NCBI RefSeq assembly: GCF_001999965.1 | Contig: NZ_CP019646.1 | Coordinates: forward strand, 1,984,001-2,048,000 | DNA from: Limihaloglobus sulfuriphilus | GTDB lineage: Bacteria; Planctomycetota; Phycisphaerae; Sedimentisphaerales; Sedimentisphaeraceae | DNA length: 64,000 bases | Direction of reading: 5' to 3' | In this document: positions 51,686 through 59,482 of the stretch, piece after piece | Layout: each line of letters begins with the position of its first letter | Numbering within the stretch: position 1 is the stretch's first letter | Program-made: the position numbers and the translations under genes | Notes under the pieces: model-generated | What the model was told of the DNA's origin: nothing | What the model saw: the letters and a program-made list of their open reading frames with translations, nothing else | Database searches by the model: none

Positions 51686-52453
51686 TCAGCCTTCATGGCC
51701 GGCTCTTTTCTCACAGGCACCATGCTCGGCACGGTCCTTGAGACGGTAGCTGCGGCCTGTGATGTTGATGATCTCAGCATGATGCAAAAACCTGTCCAGG
51801 ATTGCGGTTGCCGATGGTACATCGCCAATTAGCTTGCCCCAGTCTTCCAGCGGCCTGTTGGAGGTCATCATCGTGGATTTGTTTTCATATCGCCGCATAA
51901 TGATCTCCAGCAGATACTCGCCGCAGCGTTTTGGCAGATGCTTGATGCCCATATCATCGATTATCAGCAGCTCCGGCTTGAGATATCTGTTCATTACCTT
52001 ATCCTGACAGGCAAAGGCATCTTCGTGCAGAAAATCCCTGGCAACATCAAATATCGAGCGGTACCGCACAGCCATGCCTGCCTTGACTGCCTGATAGCCT
52101 ATCGCCTGACACAAATGACTCTTGCCCACACCCGGCGGGCCAAGCAGCAAAACATCAATGCCCTCACTGATAAAGCGGCATGTGGCCATATCAAATATCC
52201 GGCTTCTTTTAATCGAAGTGTTGAACTGCCAGTCAAACTCCTCCAGTGTCTTGAGTTCTCTAAACCCGGCAGCCTTAATACCCCTTTGGATCTGGCGATG
52301 CTTTCTGACCAGCATCTCATCCTGCAGGATCAGTTCTAAAAACTCAGCATGAGTGAGGCTGTTGCCGGCTGCCTCCTGCAATCGAACTTCAAGTATCTCA
52401 AGCATACCTGACAACCTTAGTGATTTTAATGTGTTGTGCAGTGAATTGTTCAT
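51686..52453 (-). CDS. istB: IstB ATP-binding transposition helper
   Basis: A 255-residue AAA+ protein with Walker A 'LLLGPPGVGKSHLCQAI' (about residue 103-119) and Walker B 'ELLIIDDMG', the IS21 IstB/DnaC-like helper that selects targets for IstA. AGGAG precedes the ATG. It lies 34 bp downstream of istA in the usual order. Intact. Confidence 0.93.
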   Translation of the reverse strand: MNNSLHNTLKSLRLSGMLEILEVRLQEAAGNSLTHAEFLELILQDEMLVRKHRQIQRGIKAAGFRELKTLEEFDWQFNTSIKRSRIFDMATCRFISEGIDVLLLGPPGVGKSHLCQAIGYQAVKAGMAVRYRSIFDVARDFLHEDAFACQDKVMNRYLKPELLIIDDMGIKHLPKRCGEYLLEIIMRRYENKSTMMTSNRPLEDWGKLIGDVPSATAILDRFLHHAEIINITGRSYRLKDRAEHGACEKRAGHEG

Positions 52454-52487
52454 AATAATCTGCTCCTGAATAAGTTATGATTATTGT

Positions 52488-53987
52488 TCAGCCCAGAACC
52501 TCTCTTACGAATTCTCCGTAACTGGAGATATCTCTGATAATAGGGTGCTCATCTATAAATTCCATCTGGAGCTGCCTGTCACCGCCGTGTTTAATAATAC
52601 TCCTGATGGTCTTCAATCGAAAAGCATTGTGGCTTAACGCTATTTTACATGCATTATCGATTTTGTTACCGTTATAGGTATTGGTCATATTCAGCAAGCC
52701 CAGAAGTACGCGGATACCAGGTATTCCTCTGGCCTCAAGCATCTGCCGGGCCCATCTCTGGGCATTCTCACCTATCAGACTGACTCGTTCAAGCATCCAT
52801 ACAACGCCGTTTTCTATCTTTGTTCTTTTCTCTGAATGAATATGTCCGTCCTGAGTCTGGAATCTGCCCGGCTCAACTTTAGCGTGAACAACAATCTGCT
52901 CCATGCTGCGGTTAAATACTCTTACCATATGGCCGTCCCATCTTGCCCATACCTTGCGGCCGGTATATTCCGGAGGCACCGAGTAATAGGTCCTCTCTAC
53001 CTCTATATGGCCGTCCCTGTGAACGGACCGCTGAGCTTCTGTAAATGAAGGAAACCTTCCAACCGGAAGCCTCAATAAAGCAGGCTTTTCCTGTTCTGTG
53101 AACAATTTGCCTACCTGCTTGCGGGTAGTGCCGTGAATACGGGTATCGGCAATACGGCTCTCCCAGCTGAGAAGAAACTGATTCTGCTCTGAGAGGCTCT
53201 TAAAGCTGCGGCCCTTGAGGGCGTTATTTTTGACATATGCTACTGCTTTTTCAACCTTACCCTTGTGTCTTGGGGTATACGGCTTACAGGGTAAAATGGC
53301 GGTACCGTAATGACGGCAGAATGACACTATTTTTGGGTGTATCTCAGGATCATACCAGTCAGCTTTGTTTACAGCAGCTTTAAGATTATCTATTATCAGT
53401 GTTTGCGGAACACCGCCAAAGTGGTGAAAAGCGTTTTCCAGGCAATTTATAAAGTTATCGCCGGTCTGCCTGAAAACTGCCTCGCTGTAGGATTTACGGG
53501 AGAAGCTAAGCACTACCCGTATTACATGAGTTCTTTTTCGTCTGCCATCTTTCGTTATTACCGGTGCACCCGTACCAAAATCTATCTGAGCCTCTTCACC
53601 GGGCCTGCATTCAAGACGCCTGAACGGAACAGGCGAATTTTTACTGAGGCGGTTGACAAACCTGCGAACGCTGTGGTAGCTGACATCAGAGCCGTGGTCG
53701 TCACGAAGATCCTGCCATATACGCCGGCGGCTGAGCCCCATATCCAGCTTGTTCTTAATTATTTCACGGTAAGGCTCACAATTGCTTACCGGACCGGTTG
53801 AGCTTTGGGCCACCGACCCGGGAGGCGCGTTAGTGACCTGTTTTGAATTATCATTGTCTGATTTTGCATACTTACGCACCGTATCCAGGTGGATGCCAAG
53901 CTCTCTGGATATACGCCTGCAAGACCAGTTACGCTCTCTTAATGTCTGTATTACACTTCTTTTAGTCATTTTTAGATAGTTCGCCAT
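52488..53987 (-). CDS. istA: IstA transposase
   Basis: A 499-residue transposase: N-terminal helix-turn-helix ('RISRELGIHLDTVRKYAKSD'), integrase core with 'EEAQIDFGTG', 'TLIIDNLKAAV' and the glutamate in 'RHKGKVEKAVAYVKNN' (DDE), and a C-terminal beta domain. Length and order match IS21. Its probable promoter lies in the AT-rich palindromic stretch near 54000-54030. Confidence 0.93.
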   Translation of the reverse strand: MANYLKMTKRSVIQTLRERNWSCRRISRELGIHLDTVRKYAKSDNDNSKQVTNAPPGSVAQSSTGPVSNCEPYREIIKNKLDMGLSRRRIWQDLRDDHGSDVSYHSVRRFVNRLSKNSPVPFRRLECRPGEEAQIDFGTGAPVITKDGRRKRTHVIRVVLSFSRKSYSEAVFRQTGDNFINCLENAFHHFGGVPQTLIIDNLKAAVNKADWYDPEIHPKIVSFCRHYGTAILPCKPYTPRHKGKVEKAVAYVKNNALKGRSFKSLSEQNQFLLSWESRIADTRIHGTTRKQVGKLFTEQEKPALLRLPVGRFPSFTEAQRSVHRDGHIEVERTYYSVPPEYTGRKVWARWDGHMVRVFNRSMEQIVVHAKVEPGRFQTQDGHIHSEKRTKIENGVVWMLERVSLIGENAQRWARQMLEARGIPGIRVLLGLLNMTNTYNGNKIDNACKIALSHNAFRLKTIRSIIKHGGDRQLQMEFIDEHPIIRDISSYGEFVREVLG

Positions 53988-54114
53988 AAAGACCTCCGTT
54001 ATATTTTCGATAATATCGATAATATAACGACTCTAAGGCAAAAACTTCCTTTCAAAATGACCTATTTTGACCCGCTCATTACTGACCTGTTTTCAGCGCC
54101 GCTTAACAATAAGG

Positions 54115-54770
54115 TAAGAGAGCTTGATTTGGGCTTATTAGAATACCAGGACATTATATGGTATAAGTATAATAATGGTTCTGCGAAAATTCGTTCTCAA
54201 GGTAAAAAAGTCTCTCCTTCTAAGCCCAATTTGAGGAACTGCAAAGAGCATATTATTATATGGTCAAAAGATAAATTTGAGTTGCCTCAGCCTAGGGGAG
54301 TTAAGCCTGATATTACTCCAGAGGAGTTTGAGGAATGGACTTACAATGTATGGAAGGTTCACCCTAATACAAACAAGAACTGTCCTCATCCTTGCACCTG
54401 GCCAGAAAAGTTATGTGAAAGGCTTATCAAGCTCTTCAGTTTTCCGACTCAAGTTGTTTTAGACCCGTTTTGTGGGAGTGGGACAACTTGTCTCTCGGCT
54501 AAGAATCTAAATCGCTCCTATACAGGAATTGAGCAGAATCCTAATTATTGTCAGTGGGCAAAGGATAGGGTTGAAGGTAAAGATATGGATATGGAGCTTG
54601 CTAAGTTTCTGTTGAGCGTTAAATCTGAATTGGAGGCAAAGCTCGGGATTGAGTTGGTAGATAAAAAATATGGCCGCTATTTCAAGATGGCTAAGCCGAC
54701 TGATAGTATAATTGCTTTTAGTAAATCATCAGTTGAAAAATCTATTATAAAGAAAAGAAAAATAGCGTAA
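54115..54770 (+). pseudogene. DNA methyltransferase, 3' part (split by IS21-family element)
   Basis: The last 218 codons of the interrupted methyltransferase. 'YQDIIWYKYNNG' and 'CKEHIIIWSKD' precede 'FSFPTQVVLDPFCGSGTTCL', SAM motif I, and 'YTGIEQNPNYCQWAKDR'. An open frame extends back to an ATG in the IS end at 54057, but that sequence is IS-derived. With only this half, the SAM-binding motif I is present but the catalytic motif IV is in the other half, so neither fragment should methylate DNA alone. Confidence 0.85.
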
Positions 54771-54983
54771 AAAAAATTATTTTTGAGCAGAAAAGTGAAA
54801 GTAACTTTGTTAAAAAATAAAAATACAGAATGCTTTTACAAGCCCCCATAGAAGCATTTTGAAGCAGTATCAAGAATTTCAAATTCTTTAGTTTTTGAAA
54901 TTCAAGAATAATTTGTGTCCCAAAGACTCGTTGTCGAGGGGTAGAAATACAGTAAATAATTTTTTAATAATAAAGGAAATAAA

Positions 54984-55382
54984 ATGAAAAATCCATCTGA
55001 AAAAACCGTAAATACAGTTGTAACTACAGTATTTGATTGCAGAGATGATGATGAACCCATGTTTTATGGGATGTTTAAATCTATTGAACAATTGGTAAAA
55101 ATGTTTGATGGTGATGCTTTAGTTGCAATATTACCTGTAGATGATAATGACTATGAAGCCTGCTACTATGATAATTCAACTAATGGAAGTAAATATCAAA
55201 TGTTGGAACAGGATGACAAATACGTTATACCCGTTGTTGATGATGATGATGTGATTTTTGATGTATACGAAATTGATTGTCCATTCACTAATGAAGAAGA
55301 GTGGTTTGCTGTCTTCGTTGCAAGAAAGTATGAATTGGATTTTATGCTCTTTGGATTTGGAGTCACATCATGCGTCTTGTAA
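54984..55382 (+). CDS. Unrecognised acidic protein (132 aa)
   Basis: No family recognised. The protein is strongly acidic ('DCRDDDEP', 'LPVDDNDYEACYYDN', 'VVDDDDVIFDVYEID') and ends hydrophobically ('LDFMLFGFGVTSCVL'). The ATG has AAGG-type upstream sequence (AAAGGAAATAAA). It is the first of a series of single small genes with long leaders, like cargo genes of plasmids or ICEs. The 213-bp gap before it has only a small CTCG/CGAG hairpin. Confidence 0.5.
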   Translation: MKNPSEKTVNTVVTTVFDCRDDDEPMFYGMFKSIEQLVKMFDGDALVAILPVDDNDYEACYYDNSTNGSKYQMLEQDDKYVIPVVDDDDVIFDVYEIDCPFTNEEEWFAVFVARKYELDFMLFGFGVTSCVL

Positions 55383-55451
55383 GTATTAAGAGGAAATTGA
55401 GAGATGTGGCTTCCCTATGCCTCTCAACTTATTAATAACAGACAAATAACT

Positions 55452-55557
55452 GAACCCTCGTTGGGTTCGACTCAAGTTTTTGCTTGTAGCGAAAATGAGA
55501 CGCTGAAAGGTCGCAGCGAGTCCAGAAAATGGACTAAAGGGGCCATGAAACTGCAAA
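55452..55557 (+). ncRNA. Candidate structured RNA or 5' leader
   Basis: This 106-nt stretch, in an otherwise AT-rich gap, is GC-richer and folds on paper into GAACCC/GGGTTC (55452-55457, 55463-55468), CGCTG/CAGCG (55501-55505, 55514-55518) and AGTCCA-GAAAA-TGGACT (55519-55535), closed by TTTGC/GCAAA (about 55479-55483, 55553-55557). Purine-rich 'GAAA' loops are typical of structured RNAs. It ends about 40 nt before the next gene, so it may be a leader. No known family is recognised. Confidence 0.35.
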
Positions 55558-55596
55558 TTGTAGTATAATTTTAACCTTTTTAAATAGGAGAAACAA

Positions 55597-55905
55597 ATGA
55601 AAAATATTATTAATGGCAAGGTATATGATACCGAAACAGCAGAATTAATTTGTAGCTATAAATATGGCTATGAAGGAGACTTTAGATATGTCTATGAGGC
55701 CTTATACAAGAGTTACAATGGACAATTCTTCATCGAGTATAAAGGTGGAGCAATGTCTAAGTATTCAGAAATTACAGGTCCGAATGAGGCGTTTGGCGGT
55801 TCTGGAATTCGTCTAATTGATGAAGATGAAGCCAGAGATTTTATAGAGTCTAATGGTTCTACTGAAGATTATGTAAAAGCCTTTGGTGAGCCAGAAGAAG
55901 GCTGA
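55597..55905 (+). CDS. Small mobile-element-type protein (102 aa)
   Basis: A 102-residue acidic protein beginning 'MKNIINGKVYDTETAELICS', with 'FFIEYKGGAMSKYSEITG' and a C-terminal 'DEDEARDFIE' segment. Proteins with this opening and layout are, to my knowledge, common on Gram-positive and gut conjugative elements, but no function is known. An AGGAGA RBS lies 8 nt before the ATG. It follows the structured region at 55452-55557 and is monocistronic. Confidence 0.6.
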   Translation: MKNIINGKVYDTETAELICSYKYGYEGDFRYVYEALYKSYNGQFFIEYKGGAMSKYSEITGPNEAFGGSGIRLIDEDEARDFIESNGSTEDYVKAFGEPEEG

Positions 55906-56068
55906 TATTAAAGTTTGTTGATATAATAAGAGACAAATTCTAGATAAGTCTCTTATCATTGATACATTCTCTCTTGAGTAGTGATTTTAAATTTGATATT
56001 GTTTAATCAAAGATGTGGCAAATTAAATTATTGCTGATATTAATAATAATAAATTAGGAATAAATATA

Positions 56069-56317
56069 ATGAAGAAAAAAATAAAAAAAGATGAATGGAT
56101 GTCGTTTGCATCCTGGCTAAGGGAATACTATCCCCGCACCCTTTACAGTAAATTTAGGTTGAAATATATGGGAGAATTGGGTTGCCTTACTCATGAACAA
56201 ACAGCGAGAGCTGTTTACTATACCTATCCGTCTGCTTATAAGGATTACTTGTTTTATAAAAAATATGGTGCCTTAAAAGCGACTGCTGTTCCAGATTCTC
56301 AATCAATATTTGATTAG
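56069..56317 (+). CDS. Unrecognised small basic protein (82 aa)
   Basis: An 82-residue protein, Lys-rich at the start ('MKKKIKKDEWMSFASWLREY') and Tyr-rich later ('ARAVYYTYPSAYKDYLFYKK'). No family recognised. The RBS is weak (AGGAATAAATATA). A strong stem-loop follows 26 bp after the stop. Probable island cargo. Confidence 0.5.
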   Translation: MKKKIKKDEWMSFASWLREYYPRTLYSKFRLKYMGELGCLTHEQTARAVYYTYPSAYKDYLFYKKYGALKATAVPDSQSIFD

Positions 56318-56343
56318 TGATTTGAATATGTTTATAGTTGTTG

Positions 56344-56380
56344 TTAAGTTAGCGGCGAATCTTTTTTGCCGCTAACTTAA
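56344..56380. terminator. Strong stem-loop after the 82-aa gene
   Basis: A perfect 13-bp stem TTAAGTTAGCGGC/GCCGCTAACTTAA with an 11-nt loop. No T-run follows on the plus strand, so termination efficiency is uncertain. Confidence 0.55.
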
Positions 56381-56450
56381 AAAGGATTTCATTTATCATC
56401 AGCAGTAGGTGAAGTCTGTGTTTATTATATGCTGAAAGAAGGAGAAAAAG

Positions 56451-56831
56451 ATGGAGAAAAATATTCATCAAAGAATTTTTATATGCCCCAAATGCGGGTC
56501 AAACAAATTGGGATATCAAAATTATGTTAAGAGCGTAATGCCTATTATTATTGATGACGCTGGCCAGGTTAGTTATGAACAGCCTGTAGTTGACCATGAT
56601 GACCATGTGCCAGCCGAGTTTGGTTATATCTGTCAGAAATGCGGGAATAAGATATCTCACGCTGGAGAATGGCTTGAGACTGAGTCTGAATTGATACACT
56701 ACTTAAACTTATCCCAAGAACAGTTAGACAGGGAACAAAAGCAGTTCGAGGTATATATCGAAGAACAAGCCCAGGAACAGAAAGATAGAGACGAGGAGAG
56801 GCATCTGTGTTATGAGGAGTGCTGCTCCTGA
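56451..56831 (+). CDS. Zinc-ribbon protein (126 aa)
   Basis: A 126-residue protein with a split zinc ribbon: 'FICPKCGSNKLG' (about 10-21) and 'YICQKCGNKISH' (about 61-72), separated by a 40-residue strand region. The C-terminal helix is rich in Gln/Glu ('LDREQKQFEVYIEEQAQEQK') and ends with Cys pairs. GGAG lies 7-9 nt before the ATG. Function unknown; such proteins are common cargo of mobile elements. Confidence 0.6.
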   Translation: MEKNIHQRIFICPKCGSNKLGYQNYVKSVMPIIIDDAGQVSYEQPVVDHDDHVPAEFGYICQKCGNKISHAGEWLETESELIHYLNLSQEQLDREQKQFEVYIEEQAQEQKDRDEERHLCYEECCS

Positions 56832-56919
56832 TATGGTGTTGAGCTGGAATGGGAGTATATTTCTCATTTTGAGTAATCTGAACTTTTTAAAGCAAGTTCT
56901 TTAGTAAGATTACCAACCG

Positions 56920-56954
56920 CTGGAAAAATATTCTTCGTTCCAGCTCTTTTTTTG
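56920..56954 (+). terminator. Intrinsic terminator after the zinc-ribbon gene
   Basis: Stem GCTGGAA/TTCCAGC with a 12-nt loop, followed by TCTTTTTTT. It lies 89 bp after the gene. Confidence 0.8.
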
Positions 56955-57071
56955 CAAAGAATCTCAATCTATAGGAAAGTGAAAAGGTATTTGATAAAAT
57001 TTCAAAATAGTAAGGAATTCTTTACTTAAAAAAAAAGGATTCTACGGCATTTTGCCGAATATATATATAAG

Positions 57072-57216
57072 GGGACGGCTCTTATAGTTATAGAGCAGGA
57101 TAAAAAATGAATAAAAAAGAAATCATATATTGAAGTTTTACACTACGTAGTATAGACGTATTAAACAATCCTGCTCTGAGCCTGGTACGCCGTCCCGTAT
57201 CGGGCTCATTTTTTTA
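57072..57216 (+). ncRNA. Pseudoknotted leader RNA with embedded leader peptide and terminator
   Basis: Three mutually consistent elements are seen. (1) An intrinsic terminator: 11-bp stem GAGCCTGGTAC/GTATCGGGCTC (57178-57188, 57197-57207) followed by ATTTTTTT. (2) Its 8-nt loop GCCGTCCC (57189-57196) is exactly complementary to GGGACGGC at the presumed RNA 5' end (57072-57079), which makes a pseudoknot or, alternatively, an antiterminator helix. (3) AGAGCAGGAT (57092-57101) pairs with ATCCTGCTCT (57168-57177), hiding the AGGA RBS of a short leader ORF. A TATATA -10-like box at 57060 precedes it. It is the leader of the truncated gene at 57235. Confidence 0.6.
57107..57133 (+). CDS. 8-residue leader peptide inside the pseudoknotted leader
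   Basis: ATG at 57107 encodes 'MNKKEIIY' then TGA. An AGGA (57097-57100) lies 6 nt upstream but is inside the 57092-57101/57168-57177 stem. Translation here could open or be blocked by that stem and thereby influence the terminator. Its small size makes it tentative by itself; the structure around it is the argument. Confidence 0.4.
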   Translation: MNKKEIIY

Positions 57217-57234
57217 ATATAGGAGTAGGAAACT

Positions 57235-57675
57235 ATGAAAAAACGGATAACGTTGAAAAACTTTAAAAGACCTAAAAAATGGTCAGATTATAATTACAAA
57301 CAGTGGTTGAACAACTTTATGGACCTGAACAATTGGTCTCAGAACAAAGGGCGTCCTTTTGATAAGGATAAGAAGATAGGCAGAAGGCGTATAAAATATA
57401 TTAATTCCTGTCTTAGTTGCAAGGTTCCTAATTACAAAAATGCAGAGCCAGAATCCATACAAAAAGCTGCGATGAGAAGGAATTCAGTAAAACTGAATAA
57501 AAAAACAGTAGAAACGCATCTTCATACCTCTGAAAAAGAATTATACTTGTATTATTGCAATTCACCTTTTACTGATTTACCTCTTTTTTGCATTGATATT
57601 GATATTCTGGTTGATGAAGAATCAGGTGAAATAGTTACGAGCAGTCAAGACCTCAAAGAAGCAGAAGAGTATATA
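57235..57675 (+). pseudogene. Truncated plasmid/ICE-type gene (3' end lost)
   Basis: With a strong AGGAGTAGGA RBS, about 147 codons of a basic protein remain ('MKKRITLKNFKRPKKWSDY', 'FTDLPLFCIDIDILVDEESG', 'DLKEAEEYI'). Beyond about 57675 the frame runs into host-type DNA antisense to the beta-helix gene and yields an artefactual tail to 57822. The 'FCIDIDI' strand after a long basic N-terminus recalls replication or primase-like proteins of mobile elements, but the diagnostic part is missing, so this is only a guess. Its complex leader would fit a copy-number-controlled rep gene. Confidence 0.6.
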
Positions 57676-57679
57676 TCTA

Positions 57680-58923
57680 CGTGCCGCATCGTCCGACTGC
57701 TCCATCACAGGTGCAGACCAGTTGCTAAGCGTGATCCCGTTGACGCCCATCTGCTCGATCCAGCAGCCGGAAACCAGGTGATGCGAGTTCTGACCCACAA
57801 TCATTATACCGTTGCGGCCTGAGTTCTTGAGATGACAATTGCGAAGCGTAATCCGCTCGGCGTTGTTCATCCAGACCAGGGCATGGTCGGTGTAGCCCCA
57901 TTCCTGTGCCCACCAGAAACGCGTCGGCGAGATTGCCTTTGAGTATTCGAACGCGAGGCCATCGATCTCGATGTCGTGGACAAGGCTGGTCATGGACGAG
58001 CCTTCGAAGCGGATGATGTCATCCAGGACGGGAAGCACGATGCTGAGCTTGTCGGGGTGAGCTTTTGATTGCGGGATCAGGTAGAGAACCTTTTCGGTGG
58101 TATCGAAATAGAACTCGCCGGGGGCATCGAGAAACGCGCGGTGTTCCTCAAGGAAGTATCGGGCCCTGGCCCTGTCCCCTTTCGGTTCACCGTAGGAGGG
58201 AACCATCGGTGTATCGTCCCGGTCATTGTTAAAGGTTATCTTTGCGGTTGACCGGTCGATTGCGGTGACCGAGCAGATCCAGCGGTGCCAGTCACATTTA
58301 CCCCAGGGAAAGATGTTGATCTTCATGGTTCCAAAATCATCGGGCACCTTGTCGAGATCCTCCTGCACAGCAATGATCCAGCTCTCGGTCGGGGTGGCTT
58401 GCTGCTTGGTGGAGCCGGTTACGGACTTAAGGTATACGCCGGCAGCCGTGGGGAAATCAGGTTCAAATTCGTAGTTGGGGTAACGGGCCTTGCGGATGCG
58501 CTTGCCGTTTTCATAAAGCGTGTGGCAGCTCTGGATATCGGGCAGGTTTATCTTCCAGATATTGTCATCGACTTTTGACCAGCCGGTCAGGCGTCTTCCG
58601 CCGAGCAGTCTCGCCTTGCCTGGGCCGCCGCTGCTGCGGTAATATACTTTATATCCGTTATTACCCGAGTCCCGGTCAGTGAAAACTATTGCCTCATCCA
58701 GGATATAGTCACCGGCTGCCGCATGGACGGTTATATCCTGATCCATCTGGGGTATCAGCTCACGCACAGCATCGCGGGCACGGGCTATAGTCAGAAAAGG
58801 TTTTTCGCGGCTGCCGGGGTTCTCGTCAGATCCGGATGTACTTACATAAAAGTCCTGCCCGAAGCACGCAGCGGCGGAAATTAGAATTGCGGTTATTTGT
58901 GCAATAGATTTTAAACTCATCAT
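57680..58923 (-). pseudogene. Truncated secreted right-handed beta-helix protein
   Basis: About 414 codons from an ATG at 58923 (AAGGTG upstream; alternatives at 58920 and GTG 58929). Signal peptide 'QITAILISAAACFG', then 'FYVSTSGSDENPGSREKPF' and 'LTIARARDAVREL', typical of planctomycete beta-helix glycan lyases or glycosidases, an insert, and the first helix coils ('RITLRNCHLKNSGRNGIMIV', 'HHLVSGCWIEQMGVNGITLS'). After 'EQSDDAAR' the sequence turns into island DNA read backwards and stops at 57622. Family members are usually much longer, so the C-terminal part is lost. Confidence 0.75.
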
Positions 58924-59177
58924 AAACACCTTTCTGCAAATTAAGAATATAGATCTAATAGTTGTTTATTAGCGGTCTTTCCAGTAAACACTGACCCTGC
59001 ACCAGCCATTATAACCTGTATGCCGGCGTTTTACAACATATTTCAGCTCGCGAAGACACCAAAAACGATCAATTACGATTCGCGGCGGTTCAAACACCTG
59101 ATCTTGCCGCGAGATAAAAAAAGTGCAAACTGCTTTTGTTTATAAGGTCTTTATTAACAGGTATATATAAAACTGAG

Positions 59178-59234
59178 GGCGAAATAAAGAGGCGAAATAA
59201 AGGGGTTAAAACGGCGAAATAAAGGGGTTAAGAC
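59178..59234. repeat. Short tandem repeat, unit about 22 bp
   Basis: GGCGAAATAAAGGGGTTAAAAC (with one base changed in the second copy) at 59191-59212 and 59213-59234, preceded by a partial unit at 59178-59190. It lies in the 414-bp gap between the beta-helix remnant and the transposase remnant. Apart from a 7-bp TCGCGGC/GCCGCGA stem at 59080-59112, nothing else is seen in that gap. Confidence 0.6.
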
Positions 59235-59337
59235 TCTTTGTTTTATAAGTTGATGTTTTACAGTTGCTTATATTTTATTTTTGAGGTTATTATTGACGAT
59301 TGACGTAACTATTATAAGCTCGGATAATCACAATATT

Positions 59338-59463
59338 ATGCCGCGTCCAAAGCGTAAATTCAAAGGCGGTTACTGTTAGCATGTACTCAACCGTTCCAAC
59401 GAAAGACTGCGTATATTCAGGAAACGCGGCGACTTTCTTGCGTTAGAACAGATTATCGGGTGA
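59338..59463 (+). pseudogene. Remnant of a REP-associated tyrosine transposase (RAYT)
   Basis: Translated from ATG 59338 this reads 'MPRPKRKFKGGYC', an in-frame TAG (59377-59379), then 'HVLNRSNERLRIFRKRGDF' and 'LALEQIIG' to TGA at 59461. This is the conserved N-terminus of Y1_Tnp/RAYT transposases ('GGYCYHVLNR', 'IFxKxGDFxAFEQ'). It is both interrupted by the stop (replacing a Tyr) and cut off before the catalytic tyrosine. Too short for ordinary ORF calling. Old mobile-element debris. Confidence 0.75.
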
Positions 59464-59482
59464 ATAAAGGTCGCAAATTTTT

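Larger units (their letters stand above)
51435..54108 (-). mobile_element. IS21-family insertion sequence, complete
   Basis: A 2,674-bp element with ends TGT...ACA. The left end TGTCAATCGGCGCT and the complement of the right end TGTTAAGCGGCGCT match closely, followed by further related repeats (AGGTCA...TGAGCG...CAAAAT). It is flanked by a 6-bp target duplication ATAAGG (51429-51434 and 54109-54114). It carries istA and istB on the minus strand and interrupts the methyltransferase gene. Clean ends and exact duplication argue for recent insertion. Confidence 0.92.
27310..57675. mobile_element. Genomic island (defence-rich) adjacent to tRNA-Lys
   Basis: About 30 kb beginning at the 3' end of tRNA-Lys with xis- and int-like genes and ending where a truncated gene meets a truncated host-type gene. 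It holds a type I restriction-modification locus, toxin-antitoxin-like and abortive-infection-like genes, two insertion sequences and small plasmid/ICE-like genes. Much of it, especially 27.3-30.3 kb and 54.7-57.6 kb, is visibly AT-richer than the flanks. No conjugation genes and no second copy of the tRNA 3' end are seen, so the right end appears deleted or rearranged. The end coordinate is approximate. Confidence 0.75.

Noticed and set aside
55451-55475. GGGTTCGACTC-containing hairpin as a tRNA or tmRNA T-arm, or as attR of the tRNA-Lys island
   Set aside because: Only about 11 bases resemble a T-arm; no acceptor, D or anticodon arms are present, and the tRNA-Lys 3' end (CCCAGCACCCTC) is not repeated.
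27310-57675. Interpretation as a prophage or a complete conjugative element
   Set aside because: No capsid, tail, terminase, relaxase, coupling protein or type IV secretion genes are present in the region.
57622-57679. C-terminal end 'YILFCFFEVLTARNYF' of the beta-helix frame
   Set aside because: It is island DNA read backwards after the junction; the native C-terminus is missing.
57676-57822. C-terminal tail of the plus-strand frame starting at 57235
   Set aside because: It is the antisense of the beta-helix gene read through the junction and is not part of the original protein.
59178-59234. Possible CRISPR array
   Set aside because: Units are directly adjacent with no spacers, only two and a half copies exist, and no cas genes are nearby.
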